Shown here: piece by piece, positions 1-6,397 of the stretch
Position numbering within the stretch: the first letter of the stretch is position 1
Layout: every line of letters begins with the position of its first letter
Origin: Candidatus Gastranaerophilales bacterium
GTDB lineage: Bacteria; Cyanobacteriota; Vampirovibrionia; Gastranaerophilales; UBA9971
NCBI GenBank assembly: GCA_028277195.1
Contig: JANQGS010000116.1
Span: 1-6,554, forward strand
Direction: 5' to 3'
DNA length: 6,554 nt
Position numbers and translations under genes: made by a program
The notes under the pieces: model-generated
Database searches by the model: none
Told to the model about the DNA's origin: nothing
Seen by the model: only the letters and a program-made list of their open reading frames with translations

Positions 1-1
1 G

Positions 2-139
2 CAGTATTTTTTTTTCGGCTTGAGACCCGATAAAACGTCAAAAAAATCGAACCACGAGCCTATAAATATAACTATACCATATTATGGATATGTTTTCAAG
101 AGGGTTTTGAAAAATATTTGCGATTATTTTTGGATTTAG
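2..139 (+). CDS. Probable C-terminal fragment of an unidentified protein, cut by the left edge
   Basis: Reading frame 2 is open from the window edge for 45 codons to a TAG at 137-139. The peptide begins QYFFFGLRPDKTSKK and ends KNICDYFWI, a mixed hydrophilic and aromatic tail with no motif I recognise. No start is visible because the gene would begin left of the window. The other two + frames are closed early by stops. The antisense frame is also open from about base 80 to the edge but has no ATG, GTG or TTG start there, so the + strand reading is preferred. If real, it converges on asnS, whose stop is at 221-223, and an inverted repeat starts at its stop codon. Forty-five open codons in AT-rich DNA could still be chance, so this is tentative. 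Confidence 0.38.
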   Translation, partial: QYFFFGLRPDKTSKKSNHEPINITIPYYGYVFKRVLKNICDYFWI

Positions 140-158
140 GACTAATTGCGTAAGTCCT
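138..158. terminator. Inverted repeat between convergent gene ends, possible terminator without a U-tract
   Basis: AGGACT (138-143) and AGTCCT (153-158) form a 6-bp stem with a 9-base loop. It sits between the TAG of the left-edge reading frame and the asnS stop, where a shared terminator for convergent genes is expected. Neither strand has a T-run after the stem, so it is not a canonical Rho-independent terminator. It may only be a weak hairpin or an RNA 3'-end stabiliser. Bases 159-220 hold nothing else I can identify. Confidence 0.25.
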
Positions 159-220
159 GTTAATAATTATATCTTCCTGCCGTCTCAGTCCCATGTGGCC
201 TTGAAACCTCTCTAAAATGT

Positions 221-1522
221 TTACGGCTTTATCCGCTCCATCATTCTCGGGAAAGGTATGGTTTCCCTGACGTGGTGCAAACCGCATAACCATCCGACAG
301 TCCTTTCTATGCCCAGCCCAAAACCGGCATGCGGGACGCTTCCGTAGCGGCGCAGGTCAAGATACCATTCAAATGCTTCCCGGTTAAGGTTATGCTCCTT
401 TATTTTAGCCAGCAATAAATCAAGGTTATCCTCCCGCTGGCCCCCGCCTATTATTTCCCCGTAACCCTCAGGCGCTATCATATCAACGCACAGGGCCAGT
501 TTTGCGTTTTGCGGGTCCTGTTTCATATAAAACGCCTTGCATTCAGCCGGGTAGCGGTGTATCATTACCGGCCCGTCAAAGTTTTCGGAAATAGCGGTTT
601 CCTCGTCTCCTCCAAAATCCTCGCCCCAGGGGACTTCCTTGCCTTTGCTTTTTAATATTTCCAGTGCTTCGTCATAACTTATCCTCGGGAAAGGCTTTTT
701 AATATTTTCCAGCTTGCTTATATCCCTTTCAAGCAGCCCAAGTTCAGCCCTGTTGGCGTTTAATACTGATTGTACTATGGTTTCAACAAAATCCTCAGCC
801 AGGTCCATGTCCATATTCAGGTCATAATAAGCCATTTCCGGCTCAACCATCCAGAATTCAGTGAGGTGGCGGCGGGTTTTGGATTTTTCCGCCCGGAAGG
901 TCGGCCCAAAGCAGTATACCTTTCCAAAAGCCATTACTGCCCCTTCCATATAAAGCTGCCCGCTCTGTGTAAGGTAGGCCTTTTCATCAAAATATTCTGT
1001 TTCAAACAGGGTTGTAGTGCCCTCACAGGCCGCGGGGGTGAATATCGGGGCGTCTATTAGCAGGAAATTGTTGTTATTAAAGTAATCCCTTATTGTTTTT
1101 ATTATGGTATTCCTGATTTTCAGGATTGCATGCTGGCGCGGGGAACGCAGCCAGAGATGCCTGTTCTCAAGCAGGAAAGCTACGCCGTGCTCCTTCGGGG
1201 AAATCGGGTATTCCATGGCCTCACTTACCAGCTTCAGGTGTTTTACCCCTATTTCAAAACCCGCGGGAGAGCGTTTGTCTTCTTTTACTGTGCCGTAAAC
1301 TTCAACAGATGACTCCTGCGGAATTTTATCCGCCATTGTAAAGGTTTCCGGGTCAACGTCGCCTTTAAAGACCACTGCCTGGATTATGCCTGTGCCGTCC
1401 CTGACCTGGAGGAAGTGCAATTTGCCGCTTGAGCGCTTGTTATACAGCCAGCCTTTCAGGCATACGTCCCGCCCGGCGTATTTGCTTATTTCCGATATAT
1501 AAACGTGTTTCAAATCCTGCAT
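221..1522 (-). CDS. asnS: Asparaginyl-tRNA synthetase (class IIb)
   Basis: Cytoplasmic enzyme that activates asparagine with ATP and charges tRNA-Asn. With the start at 1522 the protein has 433 residues, normal for bacterial AsnRS. Residues about 18-100 form the OB-fold anticodon-binding domain (LKGWLYNKRSSGKLHFLQVRD). The class II core follows: motif 1 near 153-163 (FLLIDAPIFTP), motif 2 at about 205-229 with FRAEKSKTRRHLTEFW and MVEPE, and motif 3 at about 400-412 (GFGLGIERTVGWL). The motif 2 signature RHLTEFWMVEPEMAY is typical of AsnRS and argues against the related AspRS. The frame stays open to an ATG at 1567, but that start would overlap the upstream gene by 44 bases and add 15 residues that do not look like the family. 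The ATG at 1522 follows the upstream TAA (1526-1524) after one base, which suggests translational coupling. It is the last gene of the leftward cluster, with no strong terminator before the window edge. Confidence 0.97.
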   Translation of the reverse strand: MQDLKHVYISEISKYAGRDVCLKGWLYNKRSSGKLHFLQVRDGTGIIQAVVFKGDVDPETFTMADKIPQESSVEVYGTVKEDKRSPAGFEIGVKHLKLVSEAMEYPISPKEHGVAFLLENRHLWLRSPRQHAILKIRNTIIKTIRDYFNNNNFLLIDAPIFTPAACEGTTTLFETEYFDEKAYLTQSGQLYMEGAVMAFGKVYCFGPTFRAEKSKTRRHLTEFWMVEPEMAYYDLNMDMDLAEDFVETIVQSVLNANRAELGLLERDISKLENIKKPFPRISYDEALEILKSKGKEVPWGEDFGGDEETAISENFDGPVMIHRYPAECKAFYMKQDPQNAKLALCVDMIAPEGYGEIIGGGQREDNLDLLLAKIKEHNLNREAFEWYLDLRRYGSVPHAGFGLGIERTVGWLCGLHHVRETIPFPRMMERIKP

Positions 1523-1523
1523 T

Positions 1524-2066
1524 TTACCGGGTCCATAAATATGCTTCCAAAATAATATCCTTATCAATGTATGTAAGTTTTAGTATATCATTTTCCATTA
1601 TTTCAGAGAAAATTTTATTATCCGAATTTTCCCCTTTTAAGGGATTGGCCTCTATGTCGGCTATAACCCTGCCCTCTCCCTGCGTAAGGCGTATAAAATG
1701 CTTGTTATCCCTGTTTATTGCGCTGGCGAGGTAAAATCCCCGCTGAATCAGCAGTCCTTTATAATTTACATCCCTGCTCAGCGCAAGCAATGGCTTGTGA
1801 CTTGAGGGCAGGTCAAATATTACATTATTTTCCTCTTTATTTTTATTGTCGGTTTTTTCTTTTTGTTTTGATTTTTTCCCTTTATTTTTTTCCCGGTATT
1901 TTTCGAGTGTTTTTATTGCGTTCGTGTAGTCTTCCCCGGTAACGGGCTTTCCGTACTCAGCCTCATTATAGCCGTCAAAAACACCTTGCCAGTCCTCAAC
2001 GGCAATTGCGCCTGCTGAAAAGTTCAGGGAACATACGGAAAGTAAAAAAATGAGCAATTTTTTCAT
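1524..2066 (-). CDS. Small exported protein of unknown function
   Basis: The protein has 180 residues and I do not recognise its family. The N-terminus MKKLLIFLLSVCSLNFSAGA looks like a Sec signal peptide: a KK start, a hydrophobic core and small residues near position 20, with likely cleavage around AGA/IA. The mature part starts with an aromatic and acidic segment (DWQGVFDGYNEAEYGKPVT, 25-43). A helix containing TLEKYREK and a very Lys-rich linker (58-78) come next. A C-terminal domain of about 95 residues (82-178) with alternating hydrophobic residues is probably mainly beta strand (GLLIQRGFYLAS, HFIRLTQGEGRVIADIE). It has no catalytic motif and no second membrane segment. The start lies 21 bases after the sigma-like gene's stop. 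The bases before the ATG are almost all A and T with no Shine-Dalgarno sequence, so translation may depend on coupling. Its position suggests a periplasmic partner or target of the upstream regulators, but this is inference. Confidence 0.85.
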   Translation of the reverse strand: MKKLLIFLLSVCSLNFSAGAIAVEDWQGVFDGYNEAEYGKPVTGEDYTNAIKTLEKYREKNKGKKSKQKEKTDNKNKEENNVIFDLPSSHKPLLALSRDVNYKGLLIQRGFYLASAINRDNKHFIRLTQGEGRVIADIEANPLKGENSDNKIFSEIMENDILKLTYIDKDIILEAYLWTR

Positions 2067-2087
2067 AATAATTAAAATAATAAAAAT

Positions 2088-2639
2088 TTACGCGGAGTCA
2101 ATTTCTGTTAGCAGCTCAAAAAGGGATTTTGCCGCTTCATTTTCGTTCATGTCAAGTTTTTTTGCTATTTCCGGGTATGCCATTTCTTTTACGAACCTCA
2201 TTTCAAAGATTTGCCCGTAATTTTTTAACGGGTTTATCCTGTCGAGTTCAATTACTTTTTCTTTTACGGCGTTTATTTTGTCTTCGGTGAGCCGTGCTTT
2301 TTCCGGGGCAGGCAGCTCGAAATTGTACAATATTTTACCCTCTTCGTCGGTTTCATAGCTCACGGGCATTTCCTCAAATGCTTCATTTGCCTGTGTTTGT
2401 TTGGTTTTTTCGGCTCTTATGGCCTCCGCGTTTTTTAAAATATCAACAATTACATTGCCGGCAATTTTTTTAATGTATATTTCCAGGCTGGCGGTATCCA
2501 TTGAGCACTCAAGGAAACTGCGGGATTTTTTAAGGGTTTCGCCTACTATTTCGTCCAGCAAATCCTCATTACCCCTGAAGCCGGGGCTTGTTTTTATTAT
2601 ATTTTCCGTTAATTCCACGTATTCCCGTTTATATTCCAT
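2088..2639 (-). CDS. Divergent ECF-like sigma-70 family protein
   Basis: This 183-residue protein has the two-domain layout of ECF sigma factors. Residues about 24-70 match region 2: DLLDEIVGETLKKSRSFL, then SLEIYIKKIAGNVIVDILKN, which aligns with the usual SLRTWLYRIARNLALDRLRR pattern. Residues about 117-180 match region 4: helices around KEKVIELDRI, then FEMRFVKEMAYPEIAKKLDM and NENEAAKSLFELLTEI as the helix-turn-helix. The linker (about 78-115) is acidic. Several normally basic or aromatic DNA-contact positions are changed: the region 2 Trp is Tyr, IARN is IAGN, and the recognition helix is largely neutral or acidic. It may therefore bind unusual promoters or act as a non-canonical sigma-like regulator. 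The ATG lies 4 bases after the TAA of the anti-sigma-like gene, with AAGGA about 12 bases upstream. The family assignment is from pattern matching and is fairly secure; activity as a sigma factor is uncertain. Confidence 0.78.
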   Translation of the reverse strand: MEYKREYVELTENIIKTSPGFRGNEDLLDEIVGETLKKSRSFLECSMDTASLEIYIKKIAGNVIVDILKNAEAIRAEKTKQTQANEAFEEMPVSYETDEEGKILYNFELPAPEKARLTEDKINAVKEKVIELDRINPLKNYGQIFEMRFVKEMAYPEIAKKLDMNENEAAKSLFELLTEIDSA

Positions 2640-2643
2640 TACC

Positions 2644-4722
2644 TTAAGTCCTTATTGAGAGTATAAACCTGATTTTATCCCGCTTTGAGGATGCGGCGGG
2701 GAATTTATATTTTTTAATGGTCCTGTTCAACGTATTAAGGCAAATATTATCGGCCTTTTCAATGCCGCTGCTCAGGGCTATTTTGCTTTTTATTACATTA
2801 CCCCCGGGGTTCAATTCCGTATAAATGTTTATTATGGAATTTTGCGCGTCAACTTTATGCGTATTAAGGTCACCGGCAATGGCGGTCTTAAGTTTTTGCC
2901 CGATTTCAAGAAAATATTCCTTTACCTTTGTATCCCTTGCAATGTCAGCCGGCAATTCCCAGGATATATTCTTAACCTCAATTTCCTTATGCTTCCTTAC
3001 GGTGGTTTCTGCGATATTATTACCGGGTTCTTCCGCTTTTTCCCCTTTAATTTCAATGTCAATGTCAGGCCTTATAACTTTAACTATCTGGCGGGTATAG
3101 GTTTTTAAGGGCTCTCTTTCCCTTTTTATCTCTGTTTTATTATTATTGGCGGCGGTATTATTAACGATATCCGGCTGTTTTATATGCTGGTTATTGGTTT
3201 TGGACTTATTTGTAATTTGAACCTGCTTGTTAATCTGCCCCAGGTATAAAAACAGCACCGTGGTGGAGAGGGAAACCGCAACGGTGAATGCTATTACGCT
3301 TTTATCCTCCAGTAAGGACTTAAAGACGGTTTTTAAATCCTTTTTAGGTTCAGTTTTCCGGTCTTTATAGTCATATATTTCCGCTTCAAAAATTTCCCTG
3401 AGGTCCCTTTCAGGCATTAAATTTTCCGCAAAGGCATCATCCTCGATTATAAAGTCAAGGTCCTCCTCTTCCTTGCCGCCGGAATCTATAACGGAGGTAT
3501 AGCCCATTTTGTCCCCTTTTTGTATTTTAACGTCGCCTCTGTATTTTTCTTCTTTTATTTCAGGCTCAGCTTTTATTATTTCAGGTTCAACCGGTTTGGG
3601 TATTTCGCTTACCGATTCGGGTTGGCTTTCCCCGGTATACTGCTCAGACTCGAAGAACGATAAAATATTATCAATATCTTCTTCTCCCTGGATTACCTCA
3701 ACGTCATTCAGGGATTCAAGAATGTTTTCCACGTCGTCTGAGGGGACTTCCTCCGCTGATACTGTTTCTTCTGCCGCTTTTTCCTCTTCAGGGATTTCTT
3801 GTTTCTCAATCACCGGTTCAATTTCCGGTAAATCCTCTTGCGATAAATCCCGGAGCTCCCCGTCCTCTTCCTTTATTAAATTAGCCGCCAGCTCGTCTGC
3901 CCAGTCCCTGGGGGTGCTTGTCCCGGAAGTTTTTTCCTCGGGCGTTTCCTCAATGAATGTTATTTCCTCCTCCCGGGCCAGGACCGGGTCGCCCGCAAAG
4001 AGCCTCAGCGTATAATCCGTTTCAAGTAACAGCTTTTCCTTTTCGTTTTTTAGCATAAAATCGAGGTTAACCGTGTTATTCAGATGTTTTCCGCACTCAG
4101 GGCAGCCTGATATGTGCTCTAACAGGTAATTGCTGTCATCCTCGGTGATAGTCCCGTCAATAAAGGGAATAAAAAGGCCTGCCGCTTTTTCATGGTCCAG
4201 CGCAAAAAAGGTTTTTTCCTTTTTTGGGATTGAGTTTATTGCTTTTTCTATGTCATTAACCGTTGTTAAATCTTCGGCATCAACTATAAAGTAATGCTCG
4301 TTGCCTTTTGTGCGTTTTATGTCACCGGTTTTTACAAAGCCGGTGATTTCAGCCTCCGTAAAGTCCTTATTTATCTTTATCCCCACATAAATATCCGGCT
4401 GTGCGCCTTTCGTGAAATGTTCCGCTGGCACGCACACCTGCGGGTACTCTTCGCTTACAACCGCTCTTACGTCAATTATTACATTATTTTCAAGCCTTAT
4501 ATCAGCAATATCGAGTTTTTCAAGAAGTACCGGGTTTAAATGCAAGGGAGGGCATGAAGATATTTTTACGCCCTTTTCCTCCAGAAAGGACTGAAATACA
4601 CTAACCCCGGCCATTGAGGCATATGCCCTTTTAATAAAATTTTCGCCAAAAGTATGAGGAATTTTACTTAGTAAAGAGCTTAATTTTTTTTGATTTAGCT
4701 TTTTTTTAACTGTATTAGGCAT
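2644..4722 (-). CDS. Membrane-anchored anti-sigma-like protein with DUF1822-like N-terminus and TonB/TolA-like C-terminus
   Basis: The 692-residue protein has a chain of recognisable parts. Residues about 30-165 resemble DUF1822 (DIADIRLENNVIIDVRAVV, VCVPAEHF, PDIYVGIKINKDF, EITGFV). Residues 184-214 match the zinc-binding anti-sigma pattern (FIPFIDGTITEDD, then LEHISGCPECGKHL), with H203, C207 and C210 giving HxxxCxxC. Residues about 250-460 are a long acidic, Glu/Pro-rich, probably disordered linker. A Lys-rich stretch (453-474) precedes a single membrane helix at about 475-495 (VIAFTVAVSLSTTVLFLYLG), so the N-terminal part should be cytoplasmic. An Asn/Lys-rich linker follows (498-535). 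Residues about 596-692 resemble the TonB/TolA C-terminal domain (VKEYFLEIGQKLKTAI, LNPGGNVIKSKIALSSG, LNTLNRTIKKYKFP) and should be periplasmic. It is the first gene of the leftward cluster, just before the sigma-like gene. The ATG at 4722 has only a weak ribosome site; Met37 is a possible alternative. Regulation of the neighbouring sigma is inferred from the zinc motif and adjacency. Confidence 0.82.
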   Translation of the reverse strand: MPNTVKKKLNQKKLSSLLSKIPHTFGENFIKRAYASMAGVSVFQSFLEEKGVKISSCPPLHLNPVLLEKLDIADIRLENNVIIDVRAVVSEEYPQVCVPAEHFTKGAQPDIYVGIKINKDFTEAEITGFVKTGDIKRTKGNEHYFIVDAEDLTTVNDIEKAINSIPKKEKTFFALDHEKAAGLFIPFIDGTITEDDSNYLLEHISGCPECGKHLNNTVNLDFMLKNEKEKLLLETDYTLRLFAGDPVLAREEEITFIEETPEEKTSGTSTPRDWADELAANLIKEEDGELRDLSQEDLPEIEPVIEKQEIPEEEKAAEETVSAEEVPSDDVENILESLNDVEVIQGEEDIDNILSFFESEQYTGESQPESVSEIPKPVEPEIIKAEPEIKEEKYRGDVKIQKGDKMGYTSVIDSGGKEEEDLDFIIEDDAFAENLMPERDLREIFEAEIYDYKDRKTEPKKDLKTVFKSLLEDKSVIAFTVAVSLSTTVLFLYLGQINKQVQITNKSKTNNQHIKQPDIVNNTAANNNKTEIKREREPLKTYTRQIVKVIRPDIDIEIKGEKAEEPGNNIAETTVRKHKEIEVKNISWELPADIARDTKVKEYFLEIGQKLKTAIAGDLNTHKVDAQNSIINIYTELNPGGNVIKSKIALSSGIEKADNICLNTLNRTIKKYKFPAASSKRDKIRFILSIRT

Positions 4723-4769
4723 CTTAACCCGGACAAATAGCTATAAGTTGAATTAGAAAAAGCATTAGC

Positions 4770-4798
4770 TTGACACGATAAACTTTAATTAATTATAT
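4770..4798 (+). promoter_or_regulatory. Probable sigma-70 promoter of lysS
   Basis: A perfect -35 TTGACA (4770-4775) is followed after 17 bases by TTATAT (4793-4798); one base further on, TATATA gives an 18-base spacer. Transcription would begin near 4805 and leave a leader of about 84 bases before lysS. The spacer contains the palindrome TTAATTAA (4785-4792). The leader contains another extended -10-like word (TGTTACAAT, 4848-4856) without a clear -35. Confidence 0.6.
4792..4797 (-). promoter_or_regulatory. Candidate -10 element for the leftward cluster
   Basis: Read on the - strand this is a perfect TATAAT, about 70 bases before the ATG at 4722. No good -35 hexamer lies 16-18 bases upstream of it. 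It overlaps the proposed lysS -10 (4793-4798) on the other strand. The region is very AT-rich, so a perfect hexamer can arise by chance. Confidence 0.3.
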
Positions 4799-4827
4799 AA
4801 ACATTTTTTATTTGAGGCTATCATTTT

Positions 4828-4855
4828 TTTATACTAGAAAATTTTAGTGTTACAA
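4828..4855 (-). promoter_or_regulatory. Candidate sigma-70 promoter for the leftward cluster
   Basis: On the - strand, TTGTAA (4855-4850) and TATAAA (4833-4828) are separated by 16 bases, a plausible housekeeping promoter. Transcription would start near 4820 and give a leader of roughly 100 bases before the ATG at 4722. It competes with the TATAAT at 4797-4792 as the cluster promoter, and the sequence alone does not decide between them. Confidence 0.35.
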
Positions 4856-4878
4856 TTTACTAAAGTAAAGCGCTAAAC

Positions 4879-4883
4879 GGAGG
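4879..4883 (+). promoter_or_regulatory. Ribosome binding site deciding the lysS TTG start
   Basis: GGAGG lies 5 bases before the TTG at 4889-4891. No ATG or GTG in this frame is close to a comparable site, so this strong Shine-Dalgarno sequence is the main reason for accepting a TTG start. Confidence 0.8.
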
Positions 4884-4888
4884 CCGGT

Positions 4889-6382
4889 TTGTCAGAGAAA
4901 GCCACAACGCAAAGCAGTCTTGAAACACTGAGGAATAACCGCGTACAAAAGCTGAATGACCTTATAGATAACGGGATTAATCCTTATCCGTATACTTTTA
5001 ACAGGACAGCCTGCGCCGCCGAGTTGCAGGAACAGTATAAAGACCTTCCTCCCGGGGAAGAAGACGCAAAAACCTTTAACATAGCCGGCAGGATTATGGC
5101 CATGAGAAATAACGGCATGTTTATCGACCTGGTGGACAGCTCGGGCAAAATCCAGCTATTTATGCATAAAGACAATTTACGGGAAGAAAAACTGAAATTG
5201 ATGAAACTCCTGGATGTGGGCGACCTGCTGGGAATAACCGGTTCAGTAAGAAGAACCCCCAGGGGTGAGTTAAGTATACGGGTTAATGACTTTAAAATCC
5301 TCTCAAAATCGCTGCTCCCCCTGCCGGAAAAATGGCATGGCCTCACTGACGTGGAAACGCGCTACAGGAACAGATACCTTGATATGATAATGAATCCCGG
5401 GGTCAGGGAAACATTCCTTAAAAGAAGCAGGATAATTGCGGAAATAAGGAATTACCTTATACAAAGAGGGTTTCTAGAGGTGGAAACCCCGATGCTCCAT
5501 ACTATAGCGGGCGGAGCAACCGCAAGGCCGTTTATTACATATCATAATACACTTGATATGAAGATGTACCTTAGAGTTGCCCCGGAATTGTATCTAAAAA
5601 GGCTGCTGGTTGGGGGCTTAAGCGAAAAAATATTTGAAATTAACCGCAGCTTCAGGAATGAAGGGATTTCGCCAAAACATAACCCCGAGTTTACAATGCT
5701 TGAACTGTACCAGGCATACGTTGACTATAATGAAATGATGGTGCTGGTTGAAAACCTCATAAGCTCACTGGCGCGGAACATACTCGGGACAACGGAAATA
5801 GAGTACCAGGGGGTAAAAATTAACCTTACGCCGCCATGGCAGAGGATTACAATGATAGGGGCAGTAAAAAAACATACGGGTATAGATTTTAGCCAGTTTT
5901 TATCAGCCCCCGAAGCCGCGAAAGAGGCCATGAAAATCGGCGTGGAAGTTAACCGGGACGATTCCTGGGGGGAAATTATCGATAAAGTATTTGAGGAAAA
6001 GGTAGAACCTCATTTAATACAGCCGGTTCACATTATAGATTACCCGAGGGATATTTCCCCTCTTGCAAAACCCCACCGGGATACGCCGCGCCTTGTTGAG
6101 AGGTTTGAAACACGCATTAACGGGCTGGAATTCGCGAACGCGTTTTCGGAATTAACCGACCCCATTGACCAGAGAAGAAGGTTTGAAAGGCAGGTCGAGT
6201 CAAGGGATGAGAACCCTGAATTGCCCGCTGAAATAGACGAGGATTATGTAAAGGCCCTTGAGTACGGGATGCCGCCGGCTGGAGGCCTGGGGATAGGCAT
6301 TGACAGGCTCGTCATGCTCTTAACCGACTCCGCGAGCATAAGGGATGTTATTTCATTCCCGACATTAAAGCCGAGGGCATAG
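4889..6382 (+). CDS. lysS: Lysyl-tRNA synthetase, class II
   Basis: Cytoplasmic enzyme that activates lysine with ATP and charges tRNA-Lys. The protein has 497 residues, the usual length for bacterial class II LysRS. The N-terminal helix with the NGINPYPYTF element (28-37) leads into the OB-fold anticodon-binding domain (about 62-140; NIAGRIMAMRNNGMFIDLVD). The family signature LPEKWHGLTDVETRYRNRYL (145-164) follows. The class II core has motif 1 around 192-203 (QRGFLEVETPML), motif 2 around 254-272 (SFRNEGISPKHNPEFTMLEL) and motif 3 around 465-477 (GGLGIGIDRLVML). The C-terminus SIRDVISFPTLKPRA is typical. The start is TTG with a strong GGAGG. The gene is divergent from the leftward cluster and apparently monocistronic, because an opposing reading frame ends 32 bases beyond its TAG. 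I see no missing catalytic motif and no frameshift. Confidence 0.98.
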   Translation: MSEKATTQSSLETLRNNRVQKLNDLIDNGINPYPYTFNRTACAAELQEQYKDLPPGEEDAKTFNIAGRIMAMRNNGMFIDLVDSSGKIQLFMHKDNLREEKLKLMKLLDVGDLLGITGSVRRTPRGELSIRVNDFKILSKSLLPLPEKWHGLTDVETRYRNRYLDMIMNPGVRETFLKRSRIIAEIRNYLIQRGFLEVETPMLHTIAGGATARPFITYHNTLDMKMYLRVAPELYLKRLLVGGLSEKIFEINRSFRNEGISPKHNPEFTMLELYQAYVDYNEMMVLVENLISSLARNILGTTEIEYQGVKINLTPPWQRITMIGAVKKHTGIDFSQFLSAPEAAKEAMKIGVEVNRDDSWGEIIDKVFEEKVEPHLIQPVHIIDYPRDISPLAKPHRDTPRLVERFETRINGLEFANAFSELTDPIDQRRRFERQVESRDENPELPAEIDEDYVKALEYGMPPAGGLGIGIDRLVMLLTDSASIRDVISFPTLKPRA

Positions 6383-6397
6383 TACGCCCTGAAACTA

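Noticed and set aside
1..80. Open - strand frame running off the left edge (contains SWFDFFDVLSGLKPKKKY)
   Set aside because: After its upstream stop there is no ATG, GTG or TTG before the edge, so a gene cannot start there. The + strand frame over the same bases is longer and ends in a sensible place.
96..293. 65-codon - strand frame overlapping the end of asnS
   Set aside because: Most of it is an alternative frame of the asnS C-terminus and the intergenic spacer, with no protein-like pattern.
1523..1567. Upstream ATG giving AsnRS 15 extra residues
   Set aside because: It lies inside the exported protein gene, and the extra residues (MIRILFWKHIYGPGK) do not resemble AsnRS N-termini. The ATG one base after the stop is the better start.
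2028..2066. Possible lipoprotein cysteine (LLSVC, residue 12) in the exported protein
   Set aside because: The residue before Cys is Val rather than Gly, Ala or Ser, and position 12 is early for a lipobox. A normal signal peptide fits better.
3509..4015. 168-codon + strand reading frame, very Ser-rich
   Set aside because: It is the antisense of the Glu/Asp/Pro-rich linker of the large - strand protein. The serine bias is what reversed acidic codons produce, and it has no ribosome site or recognisable domain.
4723..4888. Riboswitch, T-box or tRNA in the divergent spacer
   Set aside because: I looked for a T-box-like antiterminator, conserved specifier structures and tRNA arms upstream of both synthetase transcription units and saw none. 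The spacer is AT-rich with only promoter-like words.
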